A stretch of 43,489 nucleotides of DNA from Flavobacteriaceae bacterium (GTDB taxonomy: Bacteria; Bacteroidota; Bacteroidia; Flavobacteriales; Flavobacteriaceae), in NCBI GenBank assembly GCA_024743095.1, contig JANSXF010000034.1, forward strand, positions 1-43,489, given 5' to 3'. Every line of letters begins with the position of its first letter. Within the stretch, counting starts at the first letter, position 1. The translations under genes and the position numbers were made by a program. Shown here one piece after another: positions 16,016 to 25,367 of this stretch. The notes under the pieces were generated by a model. It was not told where the DNA came from, did no database searches, and saw nothing but the letters and a program-made list of their open reading frames with translations.

Positions 16016-16726
16016 ATGCAATATGTCTGGTTCATATGGTCTCTTATAATTCTTGCTCTTTGGGCAATAATCTATTTGTCAAAAAAGGGGTATAGAAAAG
16101 AAATGCTCAAAATGAGCCTTATTACGATGCCCTTTGGTTTAACAGAACCATTATTTGTACCAGAATATTGGATGCCACCTTCCTTATTCCATTTAGCGGA
16201 AAGAACAGGTTTTGATATTGAGAGCCTTATCTTCTCTTTTGCCATTGGCGGAATAGGGACGGTATTGTATAATCTGATATTCAAAAAAGGCTATATAGAT
16301 ATGCCTCATACCGAACGGAGCCACCAAAGACATAAGCTACATATTTATATACTTTTTGTTCCAGCCATTGTATTCGTCATATTTAGTCTTTTCACCACGC
16401 TTAACCACATCTATTGTGGCATCATTGCAATGTTTTTTGGTGGTTTGGCAACATTGTACTGTCGCCCAGATTTAAAAGGAAAGATATGGGTTGGAGGAAT
16501 CTTGTTTACCATACTGTACTTCATTTATTTCGGAAGCATCCTTCCGTTTTATCCGCAATATGTGGAGCTGTACTGGAATCTGGACAACCTGACCCATATT
16601 CTTGTTTTGGGAATCCCAATTGAAGAGTTACTGTTCGCTTTCACCTTTGGTATGTATTGGTCTGGATTATATGAACACTTGTATTGGAGAAAACTTATAA
16701 AATCGAAAGAAATGTCAACCAACTAA
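16016..16726 (+). CDS. Lycopene-cyclase-domain membrane protein
   Basis: The 236-residue hydrophobic protein has about seven membrane helices. The second half carries the CrtY/CarR heterodimer-type signature LTHILVLGIPIEELLFAFTFGMYWSGLYEH, and the middle has a FIYF/YFGSILPFYP loop. Proteins with this domain include carotenoid cyclases, but many Bacteroidota relatives are of unknown activity. The PIEE motif normally contains essential acidic residues and is kept. Here it follows DUF5676 by 18 bp and precedes a universal stress gene by 12 bp, far from any carotenoid gene, so carotenoid cyclisation is not supported by context. Confidence 0.65.
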   Translation: MQYVWFIWSLIILALWAIIYLSKKGYRKEMLKMSLITMPFGLTEPLFVPEYWMPPSLFHLAERTGFDIESLIFSFAIGGIGTVLYNLIFKKGYIDMPHTERSHQRHKLHIYILFVPAIVFVIFSLFTTLNHIYCGIIAMFFGGLATLYCRPDLKGKIWVGGILFTILYFIYFGSILPFYPQYVELYWNLDNLTHILVLGIPIEELLFAFTFGMYWSGLYEHLYWRKLIKSKEMSTN

Positions 16727-16738
16727 AACATTCAAATT

Positions 16739-17200
16739 ATGAAAATATTATTGGCCATAGATGGTTCAGATTTCAGTAAAGTAGCCATTCACGAACTTAT
16801 AAAAATGACCCTATCCTCAAATAGTGAAATTCATATTATAAATGTTTATGAAGTTCCGAAAACAACCGGCCTGGGATTGCATACTATGGGCGGCAGGATA
16901 GGAAATTACATAGAAGAAATTAGAAGTAACGCTCAAAAATTGGGAAACAAAATCGTTTCAGAAGCTTTCGATAAAATCAAGGCCGAAAACAAGGCACTTT
17001 CCATAACCACAAGTGTTGTTAGTGGCCTGCCCAAAAGTACTATTTATGAAAAAGCAGAAGATTGGGGTGCAGATTTAATCGTAGTAGGCTCTCAGGGTCA
17101 CGGTGCACTTTCACGCTTAGTATTGGGCTCTGTATCCCAATATTTGACCACAAATGCCAAATGTTCAGTACTCATTGCAAGAGATAGAAATAAAAAATGA
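16739..17200 (+). CDS. Universal stress protein, single UspA domain
   Basis: The 153-residue product has one Usp fold. The first strand is KILLAIDGSDFSKVA, and the ATP-binding signature VVGSQGHGALSRLVLGSVSQYL follows the G-2x-G-9x-G-S/T pattern, so this is an ATP-binding type. It opens the metabolic run and overlaps the NADH dehydrogenase gene by 4 bp (ATGA). Such proteins are commonly induced by energy stress, low oxygen or metals. Confidence 0.92.
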   Translation: MKILLAIDGSDFSKVAIHELIKMTLSSNSEIHIINVYEVPKTTGLGLHTMGGRIGNYIEEIRSNAQKLGNKIVSEAFDKIKAENKALSITTSVVSGLPKSTIYEKAEDWGADLIVVGSQGHGALSRLVLGSVSQYLTTNAKCSVLIARDRNKK

Positions 17201-18552
17201 AAGAAAAGCAAACACATAGCATTCCGTTGGAATCCACCTGTAAGATAACAGATGAAATCTGTCTTCCAGATACTAAATTACCTCGTGTGGTTATCGTTGG
17301 TGGAGGATTTGCAGGTTTGGCATTGGTTGAAAAACTGAAACACAAAGAAGTTCAAGTGGTTTTACTCGATAAAAATAACTTCCATCAATTTCAACCTTTA
17401 TTATATCAAGTGGCAACGAGTGCGTTGGAACCTGATAGCATAGTATTTCCATTTAGAAAACAATTCAATGGTTACAAAAATGTAGTATTTCGTTTGGTCG
17501 AAGTAGAAGAAATTCAGCCCTCATTAAACACATTAATAACTTCTAAAGGAAAAGTTCACTATGACTATCTGGTAATTGCTTCAGGTACAACCACCAATTT
17601 TTTTGGGATGGATAAAGTAGCAGAAAACAGCTTGGGAATGAAGGATATCCGAGATTCCCTGAACATTCGCCATATGATGTTGCAAAATTTAGAACAGGCT
17701 GCCATTACCTGTGATGATGATGAACGGGATGCCCTAACAAATTTTGTAATTGTAGGTGGTGGTCCTGCCGGTGTAGAGATGGCAGGAGCATTGGCTGAAT
17801 TCTGTAAATACATTCTACCCAAAGATTATCCAGAGTATCCTGCTTCCATTATGAACATTTATTTAATAGAAGCCATTGATGAGTTGTTAAGTACAATGTC
17901 TGATAAAGCATCTTCGAAAACCCTCAAATATTTAGAGGATTTAAATGTAAAGGTATTATTAAATGAAGCTGTAAGCAATTATGATGGAAAGGAAGTCACT
18001 ACCAAAAGTGATAAGACCATATTGGCTAAAAACCTTATCTGGACGGCTGGCGTAAAAGGACAATTCCCAAATGGTATTGATGGAAAACACGTAGTCAGAG
18101 GCAACCGTATTAAAACCAATGCCAATTTAAAAGTAGAAGGCTACGAAAATATTTTTGCCATAGGTGATATCGCAGCACTCATTTCCAAAGAAACCCCAAA
18201 AGGACATCCACAAGTAGCACAGACCGCTATTCAACAAGGTAAATACCTGGGCGATTCGATATTAAATATCATAAATAACAAATCCATAAAACCTTTCAAA
18301 TATAAAGATAAAGGTTCCTTAGCAACCGTAGGTAAACGCAAGGCAGTTGCCGATTTGGGCAAATTTAAATTTGCAGGCTATTTCGCCTGGTTGCTGTGGT
18401 CCGTTGTTCACTTGATGTCCATAAGTGGATTTAGAAATAGATTGATGGTTGGTTTTAATTGGGCGGTAAGTTATTTCACTTATGAAAAGAGCAACCGCCT
18501 GATTATTAGAAACTTTAAACCGAAATCTTCGATTAAAAACAGGGAAAAATAA
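17197..18552 (+). CDS. ndh: Type II NADH dehydrogenase (NDH-2), FAD-dependent
   Basis: The 451-residue product has two Rossmann dinucleotide sites: VVIVGGGFAG at 31-40 for FAD and FVIVGGGPAGVEMAGALAEF at about 185-205 for NADH. FAIGDIAAL at about 325 is the FAD-contacting segment. The C-terminal amphipathic part (FAWLLWSVVHLMSISGFRNR) peripherally anchors NDH-2 in the membrane. It passes electrons from NADH to quinone without proton pumping and without Fe-S clusters. About 28 residues precede the first glycine-rich site, with two Cys (STCKITDEICLP) that are unusual. It is translationally coupled to the Usp gene. Confidence 0.88.
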   Translation: MKEKQTHSIPLESTCKITDEICLPDTKLPRVVIVGGGFAGLALVEKLKHKEVQVVLLDKNNFHQFQPLLYQVATSALEPDSIVFPFRKQFNGYKNVVFRLVEVEEIQPSLNTLITSKGKVHYDYLVIASGTTTNFFGMDKVAENSLGMKDIRDSLNIRHMMLQNLEQAAITCDDDERDALTNFVIVGGGPAGVEMAGALAEFCKYILPKDYPEYPASIMNIYLIEAIDELLSTMSDKASSKTLKYLEDLNVKVLLNEAVSNYDGKEVTTKSDKTILAKNLIWTAGVKGQFPNGIDGKHVVRGNRIKTNANLKVEGYENIFAIGDIAALISKETPKGHPQVAQTAIQQGKYLGDSILNIINNKSIKPFKYKDKGSLATVGKRKAVADLGKFKFAGYFAWLLWSVVHLMSISGFRNRLMVGFNWAVSYFTYEKSNRLIIRNFKPKSSIKNREK

Positions 18553-18559
18553 TTTTGAA

Positions 18560-19915
18560 ATGAAAAACACCACAGATAAAAATAATAAGCTTTCCTTATT
18601 AGGTTCCATATCTCTTGGTACAGGCGTAATGATTGGTGCTGGCATATTTGTCCTTATGGGGCAAATAGCAGAGTTGGTGGGTGATCTATTTCCCATTGCA
18701 TTTATTGCAGGTGCTGTTGTGGTGGGTTTTAGCTCATATTCCTATGTCAAGTTTTCAAATGCTTTTCCATCGTCTGGAGGTGTGGTTAAATTCCTTAACA
18801 AATCCTATGGACCTGGAACAACAACAGGGTTTTATTCTTTGCTGATGTACGTATCAATGGTAGTTTCCGAAAGTCTGGTGGCGGGCACTTTTGGAGCATA
18901 TACGTTGAGACTATTTCCCGAGTCCTATGCAGGTTATGCCTCTACCCTGGGTGTTGGGCTAATTGTTGTTGCTTATATAGTGAACATCCTGGGCAATAAG
19001 GTTATTGGTGCCACCGCGACATTTACCGCTATTATAAAGGTAGTGGGAATAGCAATTTTAGCTATTGCCGGCCTTGCAATTTCAGGTTTTGCCGATATTA
19101 CGGGAAACTATATTCCCAAAAATACTGAGACATTACCACAAGGCTTCGGATTTGTGGCCGCTTTGGCGTTATCTATCCTTGCTTATAAAGGCTTTACCAC
19201 TATCACGAACCAAGGGGCCGATATTAAAAACCCGCATAAAAATCTTGGTAGGTCTATCGTGTTTTCCATACTTATCTGCACACTGATATATGTAGCCTTG
19301 GCATTAGCTGTTGCGGGAGGTTTAAGCATTCCTGAAATAATCGAAGCTAAAGATTATGCCCTTGCAGCCGCCGCAAAACCTGTTTTTGGGGAATGGGGTT
19401 CCTGGATTACCATTGGCATTGCCATTATTGCCACGGTTTCTGGGGTCATTGCCAGTATCTTTTCCTCTTCACGCTTGTTGGCAATGCTCAGCAATATGAA
19501 ACAGGTGCCTTCTTTAACCAAACTTGGTAGCTTAAAAAATCCAGCACTCATATTTACCGTTTCCCTTGCCATTTTATTGACAATCCTGTTTGATTTAACA
19601 AGAATTGCATCCATTGGGGCTATATTTTACCTCGTTATGGATATCGCAATTCATTGGGGGCTTTTCCGCAATCTTAGAAAAGAAGTGGATTTTAAACCAA
19701 TTATCCCCGTGATTGCCATTATACTGGATGTTGCAGTACTCTCGGCCTTTATTTATATAAAATATCTGAACGATCCTTTGGTTCTTATTGTCGCGGCAAT
19801 TGGGATTGTTCTAATACTTGTGGCGGAACGCCTTTTTATGATTTCACATACAGACGATGAAGGTAATATGCCGATGGGAATGAAGAATACAAGTGACAAA
19901 AACAATAAAACATAA
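18560..19915 (+). CDS. APC-superfamily amino-acid permease
   Basis: The 451-residue protein has about 12 membrane helices. The substrate-binding first helix carries GVMIGAGIFVLMGQ (the GAGIF motif), and helix 8 has YKGFTTITNQGADIKNPHKNLGRSI, typical of APC transporters. The exact substrate cannot be read from the sequence; amino acids or amines are likely. The C-terminal tail is short and polar. It sits 7 bp after ndh and 19 bp before the GAPDH gene, so it is co-transcribed with the carbon genes. It may supply amino acids as fuel under stress (inference). Confidence 0.85.
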   Translation: MKNTTDKNNKLSLLGSISLGTGVMIGAGIFVLMGQIAELVGDLFPIAFIAGAVVVGFSSYSYVKFSNAFPSSGGVVKFLNKSYGPGTTTGFYSLLMYVSMVVSESLVAGTFGAYTLRLFPESYAGYASTLGVGLIVVAYIVNILGNKVIGATATFTAIIKVVGIAILAIAGLAISGFADITGNYIPKNTETLPQGFGFVAALALSILAYKGFTTITNQGADIKNPHKNLGRSIVFSILICTLIYVALALAVAGGLSIPEIIEAKDYALAAAAKPVFGEWGSWITIGIAIIATVSGVIASIFSSSRLLAMLSNMKQVPSLTKLGSLKNPALIFTVSLAILLTILFDLTRIASIGAIFYLVMDIAIHWGLFRNLRKEVDFKPIIPVIAIILDVAVLSAFIYIKYLNDPLVLIVAAIGIVLILVAERLFMISHTDDEGNMPMGMKNTSDKNNKT

Positions 19916-19934
19916 TTAATTAAAAACAATTTAT

Positions 19935-20948
19935 ATGAAAAATGTAGCAGTTATAGGTTACGGAGTCATTGGAAAAAGGGTGGCAGATGCCATCAACCTA
20001 CAAGAAGATATGAAGCTTTCGGGAGTATGCGATATCATTACCGACTGGCGAATTCAAAATGCCGTAAGAAAGGAATACGATATTTATGCAGCTACCCAGG
20101 AAGCTGAAGGTAAAATGAAATCCGAAGGAATTTCAGTAAAAGGAAATTTACAGGAGCTTTTAAAGAAATCAGACCTGGTTGTGGACTGTACACCCAAAAA
20201 AATTGCCGCTCAGAATGTCGTTATCTACAAGGAGCAAAACATCAAATTTATTCTACACGGTGGCGAAAAACACGAAACCACAGGGCATTCCTTTAGTGCA
20301 GAAAATAATTACAAATCAGCTCTAAACTTGAATGCGACAAGAGTAGTTTCCTGTAATACTACGTCTATTTTAAGAACCTTGACCGCTTTAAAAAGAGCCG
20401 ATTTATTGGATTATGCCAGAGGTACACTTTTAAGAAGAGCTACAGACCCTTGGGAAAGTCATTTAGGTGGTATTATGAATACAATGGTTCCCGAAAAAGA
20501 TATCCCAAGCCATCAAGGTCCAGATGCTAAAAGTGTTGACCCAGAACTGGATGTCATCACCGCAGCGGTAAAAGTACCCGAAACATTGAGCCATATGCAC
20601 TACTGGAATGTGAAATTGAAAAAGCAGGCGACAAAGGAAGAAGTGCTAAATGCTTTCAAAACTTCAAGTCGTATTAAATTAATTCAATATGACCAAGGCT
20701 TGGTTTCTAACAACACCATTAAAGAAATGTTCTTGGATATGGGAAGGCCTTGGGGCGATATGTACGAAGTAGCACTATGGGAAGATATGCTGAAGGTACA
20801 GGGAGACGAACTCTTTTATGCCTACGTGGTCGATAACCAAGCTATTGTAATCCCGGAAACAATTGATGCTATTAGGGCTTTAACTGGAATTGAAACAGAT
20901 GGTACAAAATCCATAGCCAAAACAAATGAAAGTTTAGGAATCCATTAA
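19935..20948 (+). CDS. gap: Archaeal-type (type II) glyceraldehyde-3-phosphate dehydrogenase
   Basis: The 337-residue length is typical for type II (archaeal) GAPDH. It opens with the dinucleotide site [17 protein letters not shown]. The catalytic Cys is C140 in [12 protein letters not shown], matching the family's [18 protein letters not shown] at about 108-120 and the MNTMVP segment also fit. The reaction is G3P + phosphate + NAD(P)+ to 1,3-bisphosphoglycerate. Bacteroidota normally use the unrelated-looking type I GapA in the core genome, so this is an extra, transferred isozyme. It is followed after 11 bp by an aldolase gene and later by PFK and LDH. Confidence 0.9.
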   Translation: MKNVAVIGYGVIGKRVADAINLQEDMKLSGVCDIITDWRIQNAVRKEYDIYAATQEAEGKMKSEGISVKGNLQELLKKSDLVVDCTPKKIAAQNVVIYKEQNIKFILHGGEKHETTGHSFSAENNYKSALNLNATRVVSCNTTSILRTLTALKRADLLDYARGTLLRRATDPWESHLGGIMNTMVPEKDIPSHQGPDAKSVDPELDVITAAVKVPETLSHMHYWNVKLKKQATKEEVLNAFKTSSRIKLIQYDQGLVSNNTIKEMFLDMGRPWGDMYEVALWEDMLKVQGDELFYAYVVDNQAIVIPETIDAIRALTGIETDGTKSIAKTNESLGIH

Positions 20949-20959
20949 ATACTATCAAA

Positions 20960-22021
20960 ATGAAAACAGACAAGAATATAGTAGAACTTTTAGGAGAAAA
21001 AGCAGACTTCTATTTAGAACACGTTTGTGAAAAAATAACAAAGGATGAATTGCAAGTGCCAAGCAAAAATAGTTTAGAAAAAGTATTTGGCAGTAGCAAC
21101 AGAAATCCGCAGGTGCTTCGAAGTCTTTCACAATTGTACAATCACGGAAATCTGGCAGGAACTGGTTATTTAAGTATCCTTCCTGTTGACCAAGGTATTG
21201 AGCATAGCGCGGCCTTTTCATTCTATAAAAACCCAGATTATTTTGACCCAGAGAACATCATAAAACTTGCTATGGAAGCTGGTTGCAATGGTGTGGCATC
21301 CACGTTTGGTGTATTGGGATTGAACGCCCGAAAATATGCCCATAAAATCCCTTTTATCGTCAAGATTAACCATAACGAGCTACTTACCTATCCAAATAAA
21401 TATGACCAAACATTATTTGGTAAGGTAAAAAATGCCTGGGATATGGGAGCAATTGCCGTAGGAGCTACGATTTATTTTGGTTCAGCAGAAAGCAACAGAC
21501 AGCTAAAAGAAATAGCTGAAGCTTTTGAAGAAGCACACAATCTGGGAATGGCCACCATCTTATGGTGCTATACACGGAACGAGGCATTTAAAACCAACAA
21601 GGAAGATTATCACGCAGCTGCCGATGTAACTGGGCAGGCAAACCATTTGGGTGTTACTATTCAAGCAGACATCATCAAACAAAAATTACCTACCAATAAT
21701 TTTGGTTTCAAAGAGATAGGATTTGGAAAATATGATGATGAAATGTATAAAACCCTTACCACAGACCACCCTATTGACCTTTGCAGGTTGCAAGTAGCCA
21801 ATTGCTATATGGGTAAAATAGGGCTGATTAATTCAGGTGGTGGTTCCAAAGGCAAATCAGATTTGTCCGAAGCTGTAACAACTGCCGTTATCAATAAAAG
21901 GGCTGGTGGTTCTGGGCTGATAATGGGAAGAAAAGCATTTCAAAAACCCTTTAGCGAAGGCGTGAGAGTATTACAATCCGTTCAGGAAGTGTATCTGGAT
22001 AATAAAATTAATATAGCATAA
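20960..22021 (+). CDS. fbaB: Class I (Schiff-base) fructose-bisphosphate aldolase
   Basis: The 353-residue product is very close to E. coli FbaB along its whole length ([50 protein letters not shown]). The Schiff-base lysine is K240 in ADIIK, equivalent to FbaB K237. It cleaves or forms fructose-1,6-bisphosphate without a metal ion, unlike the Zn/Fe class II enzyme usual in bacteria. C-terminal [21 protein letters not shown] supplies the phosphate-binding loop. Its placement between GAPDH, a symporter and PFK points to a glycolytic role for the whole run. Confidence 0.95.
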   Translation: MKTDKNIVELLGEKADFYLEHVCEKITKDELQVPSKNSLEKVFGSSNRNPQVLRSLSQLYNHGNLAGTGYLSILPVDQGIEHSAAFSFYKNPDYFDPENIIKLAMEAGCNGVASTFGVLGLNARKYAHKIPFIVKINHNELLTYPNKYDQTLFGKVKNAWDMGAIAVGATIYFGSAESNRQLKEIAEAFEEAHNLGMATILWCYTRNEAFKTNKEDYHAAADVTGQANHLGVTIQADIIKQKLPTNNFGFKEIGFGKYDDEMYKTLTTDHPIDLCRLQVANCYMGKIGLINSGGGSKGKSDLSEAVTTAVINKRAGGSGLIMGRKAFQKPFSEGVRVLQSVQEVYLDNKINIA

Positions 22022-22029
22022 TCAACAGA

Positions 22030-23370
22030 ATGTTTGACACAGAGATAAAATCATTAAAATCACTTAACCACTACCTCCTTAAACTGGTAGAAAGCCGTCT
22101 ATGGCTTAAAGTAATCATTGCCTTGTTTTTAGGTGTTGGATTTGGTCTGCTATTGAGCCCACAAAATGGATGGATTTCTAAAGAAACAGCAGATATCGCG
22201 GGGAATTGGCTGGCATTGCCTGGTGTCCTGTTTCTGAAACTGGTTCAAATGATTATGATTCCGTTGATTGTGGCTTCCATCATTACTGGAATAGCAAGTA
22301 ATGATAAGGACAGTCTAAAAAAATTAGGTGGTGGGGTTTTGTTATATTTTCTAGGTACTACGATAGTTTCGGTAAGTTTGGGTGTCATATTATCTCAACT
22401 TTTTAGACCTGGTCGCTTTTTACATCAACAGGCTCTAGCTGAACATAATGAAATTACAGCTGTTCCAACGGAAAATCCAGAGCTTTCCTTCGGAATTGAA
22501 ACGATTCCTGATGCCATCTCAAACTTACTTCCCGAAAACCCGTTGGCATCTATGGTAAGTGGTGAAATGTTAAGCATTGTAATTTTCACAATCATTATTG
22601 GTGTAGCTGTGCTATCACTTGAAAATGCCTTACTGCGCCCAGTGAAGCTGCTTCTAAGTGCCATTCAGGAAGTCTGTATGACAGTAGTAAAATGGTCAAT
22701 GCTTCTAGTGCCTATTGCTGTTTTCGGACTTATGGCGCAGCTTACCTCTAGTGTTGGTTTAAGTTCTCTTTCCGGTCTCACCTATTATGTTGGCGTCGTC
22801 CTGCTCGGTCTATTACTTTTGGTAATTTTCTATTTAGGGCTAATTGTGCTTCTTGGAAAAGCAAACCCTATGCATTTCCTAAAAAAAATAAGGGACGTTC
22901 AATTATTGGCCTTTTCAACCACAAGCTCTGCGGCCGTGATGCCACTTTCCCTTCAAACAGCCGAAGAAAAATTAAAGGTGGACAAGACCATTAGCAATTT
23001 TATCATTCCCATTGGCGCAACCGTCAATATGGATGGTACTGCACTTTATCAAACGATAACAACCCTTTTTATAGCCCAAGCCTATGGACTGGAAATGAGT
23101 TTACTCAATATTATTGTGGTCATTGTAACTATCGTTGCTGCTTCAATCGGCACACCTGCCATTCCCGGAGGTGGTGTGGTGATACTCGCTTCTGTTTTGG
23201 GAAGTGTCGGTATTCCAGCCGAAGGCATCATCATTATTATTGGTGTAGAAAGATTGTTGGGAATGTTCAGGACTGCTGTAAACGTAACGGGTGACCTCAC
23301 AGCTTGTATGGTTTTTAATAGGTTGTATGGTATAAAAAACATTGAAATTCTTAAAAAAGAAGCTTTATAA
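22030..23370 (+). CDS. Dicarboxylate/amino acid:cation symporter (DAACS)
   Basis: The 446-residue protein has eight helices and two re-entrant loops as in GltPh. Signatures are the serine-rich hairpin LLAFSTTSSAAVMPLSLQTAE, the helix-7 motif PIGATVNMDGTALYQ (NMDGT), the second hairpin ASIGTPAIPGGGVVI and helix 8 RLLGMFRTAVNVTGDLTACMV. Arg in GMFRTAVNV suits an acidic substrate such as glutamate, aspartate, malate or succinate. It may import C4-dicarboxylates or export fermentation acids; the direction cannot be seen. It is 8 bp after fbaB and 2 bp before pfkA. Confidence 0.9.
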   Translation: MFDTEIKSLKSLNHYLLKLVESRLWLKVIIALFLGVGFGLLLSPQNGWISKETADIAGNWLALPGVLFLKLVQMIMIPLIVASIITGIASNDKDSLKKLGGGVLLYFLGTTIVSVSLGVILSQLFRPGRFLHQQALAEHNEITAVPTENPELSFGIETIPDAISNLLPENPLASMVSGEMLSIVIFTIIIGVAVLSLENALLRPVKLLLSAIQEVCMTVVKWSMLLVPIAVFGLMAQLTSSVGLSSLSGLTYYVGVVLLGLLLLVIFYLGLIVLLGKANPMHFLKKIRDVQLLAFSTTSSAAVMPLSLQTAEEKLKVDKTISNFIIPIGATVNMDGTALYQTITTLFIAQAYGLEMSLLNIIVVIVTIVAASIGTPAIPGGGVVILASVLGSVGIPAEGIIIIIGVERLLGMFRTAVNVTGDLTACMVFNRLYGIKNIEILKKEAL

Positions 23371-23372
23371 CT

Positions 23373-24344
23373 ATGGATAGTACTATAAAACATATAGGTG
23401 TATTTACCTCTGGAGGTGATAGTCCAGGGATGAATTCAGCCTTGTACGCCATTGCAAAAACGGCTGAAGCAACTGGTATAAAAGTTAGTGGATTTAGAAA
23501 AGGATATGAAGGATTGATAGACGGTGACTTGGTTCAATTTAAATCACACGAATTACAAAAACTGACCCAAAAGGGTGGCACAATTCTAAAGACCGCACGA
23601 AGCAAACGTTTTCTCGAACTGGAAGGTCGAAAAAAAGCCCTGCAAACCCTAAATGCAAACAAAATAGATGCCCTGATTGCCATTGGTGGCGATGGCACAT
23701 TTAAAGGACTACTTACTTTTTCAGAAATATGCGACATTCCGTTTATCGGCATTCCTGGTACTATAGATAATGATATTTCAGGAACAGATTATACCCTTGG
23801 TTTTGATTCCGCAGTAAATACAGCCATTGAGAATATTGATAAAATAAAGGACACTGCGGAATCTCACAATCGGGTATTCATTGTGGAAGTAATGGGCAGG
23901 GATTCTGGCTACATCGCCATTCATTCAGGACTTACCACAGGAGCAGATGCCATTTTAATTCCCGAGAGTGGAAAGGACTTTATTTATCTATTGGATAAGG
24001 TTAAAAATTACGATAGCGAAGATGCTTTTCTTGTCGTGGTTTCAGAAGGCGATGAAATAGGTGCCGAACTTGTTTCTTCAAAAATAAAGGAAGTCAACCC
24101 CAATGTCGATTTACGAATTACAAAACTTGGGCACGTACAGCGTGGTGGAAATCCTTCTGCTTTAGATAGGATGTTGGGTATTAGGCTTGGGGTGGAAGCC
24201 GTAAAATCACTTTTACAAAGTAAAAAGAATGTAATGGTCGGGATTTTAAACAATCAATTGCACTTAACCCCTTTTAGTGAAGTGGTCAAACAACATCAGG
24301 TCAATAAAGAATTGCACGAACTCTTAGAACTATTTGGAACATAA
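23373..24344 (+). CDS. pfkA: ATP-dependent 6-phosphofructokinase
   Basis: The 323-residue product aligns with E. coli PfkA (320). The ATP-binding start is GVFTSGGDSPGMN. GGDG at 105-108 (Gly rather than Asp) and PGTIDND at 128-134 (Gly rather than Lys before TIDND) mark an ATP-using, not pyrophosphate-using, enzyme. EVMGRDSGYIA binds fructose-6-phosphate. It makes fructose-1,6-bisphosphate, the committed glycolytic step, and its product feeds the neighbouring aldolase. The spacing of 2-3 bp to both neighbours shows strong co-translation. Confidence 0.95.
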   Translation: MDSTIKHIGVFTSGGDSPGMNSALYAIAKTAEATGIKVSGFRKGYEGLIDGDLVQFKSHELQKLTQKGGTILKTARSKRFLELEGRKKALQTLNANKIDALIAIGGDGTFKGLLTFSEICDIPFIGIPGTIDNDISGTDYTLGFDSAVNTAIENIDKIKDTAESHNRVFIVEVMGRDSGYIAIHSGLTTGADAILIPESGKDFIYLLDKVKNYDSEDAFLVVVSEGDEIGAELVSSKIKEVNPNVDLRITKLGHVQRGGNPSALDRMLGIRLGVEAVKSLLQSKKNVMVGILNNQLHLTPFSEVVKQHQVNKELHELLELFGT

Positions 24345-24347
24345 ATT

Positions 24348-25343
24348 ATGAAAACAACAATATACAGCACACATAAATTCGATAAGCCTTCCATTGAAAA
24401 CGCTAATAAAGGAAAACATCAATTGAATTTTCTGGAATTTAGGCTAACAAAGGAAACCGCCTTATTGGCAGAAGGTTCAAAGGCCATAGCACTTTTCTCA
24501 AGTGACGATGCCTCTTCGGAAGTTTTGGATATTTTACACAAACTAGGCATAAAATTTATCGCATTACGTTCTGCAGGTTTCAATCACGTTGATTTATTAA
24601 AAGTAGCTGAATTGGATATGAAGGTAGCCCGTGTTCCTGCCTATTCACCTTATGCCATTGCAGAACACACAATGGCTTTGATACTTGCATTAAACCGCAA
24701 ACTGATTAAGGCAAACAACAGGGTGCGCGAACACAACTTTTCATTAAACGGTCTCACTGGTTTTGACCTAAATGGGAAAACCGTTGGCGTGATTGGAACA
24801 GGAAAAATTGGGTCTGTACTCGTAAAAATACTTCACGGATTTGGCTGCAATATTCTTGCCCAAGATATAGAAGAAAACAAAGACCTGATTGATAAATATG
24901 GTGTAATCTATACTGACTGTGCAACGCTCTGTAAGCACGCAGATATAATAAGCCTGCACGCGCCATTAAAAGCTTCAACAAAACATTTGATTGATGCAAA
25001 ACATATCGCACTTATGAAAACAGGTGTCATGCTCATCAATACAAGTCGCGGAGGGCTGGTCGATACCAAAGCGGTCATACAAGGTCTTAAGACGAAAAAA
25101 ATAGGGTATTTAGGATTGGATGTCTATGAAGAGGAAGAAGGATTGTTTTTTGAAGACCATTCTGATGACATTTTGCAAGACGATGTGATTGCTCGATTAA
25201 TGACCTTTAACAATGTTTTAATAACAAGCCATCAAGCCTTTTTAACAGAAACAGCATTGACCAATATCGCTGAAACCACCATATATAATTTGGATTGCTT
25301 TGATAAAGAAATCCTTTCTGGGAATGAAATATCTGTCAATTAG
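24348..25343 (+). CDS. ldhA: Fermentative D-lactate dehydrogenase (LdhA-like)
   Basis: The 331-residue product belongs to the D-2-hydroxyacid dehydrogenase family. It has RSAGFNHVDL (substrate site), AIAEHTMALILAL, the NAD site TVGVIGTGKIGSVLVKIL at 145-162, R234 in NTSRGGLVD, E in LDVYEEEEG at about 262 and H295 in ITSHQAFLTETAL. These positions fit E. coli LdhA (R235, E264, H296). It reduces pyruvate to D-lactate and regenerates NAD+ when respiration fails. Its presence after GAPDH, aldolase and PFK makes a fermentative glycolysis set. Confidence 0.9.
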   Translation: MKTTIYSTHKFDKPSIENANKGKHQLNFLEFRLTKETALLAEGSKAIALFSSDDASSEVLDILHKLGIKFIALRSAGFNHVDLLKVAELDMKVARVPAYSPYAIAEHTMALILALNRKLIKANNRVREHNFSLNGLTGFDLNGKTVGVIGTGKIGSVLVKILHGFGCNILAQDIEENKDLIDKYGVIYTDCATLCKHADIISLHAPLKASTKHLIDAKHIALMKTGVMLINTSRGGLVDTKAVIQGLKTKKIGYLGLDVYEEEEGLFFEDHSDDILQDDVIARLMTFNNVLITSHQAFLTETALTNIAETTIYNLDCFDKEILSGNEISVN

Positions 25344-25367
25344 TTTAAATAATTAAAACATAAAAAA

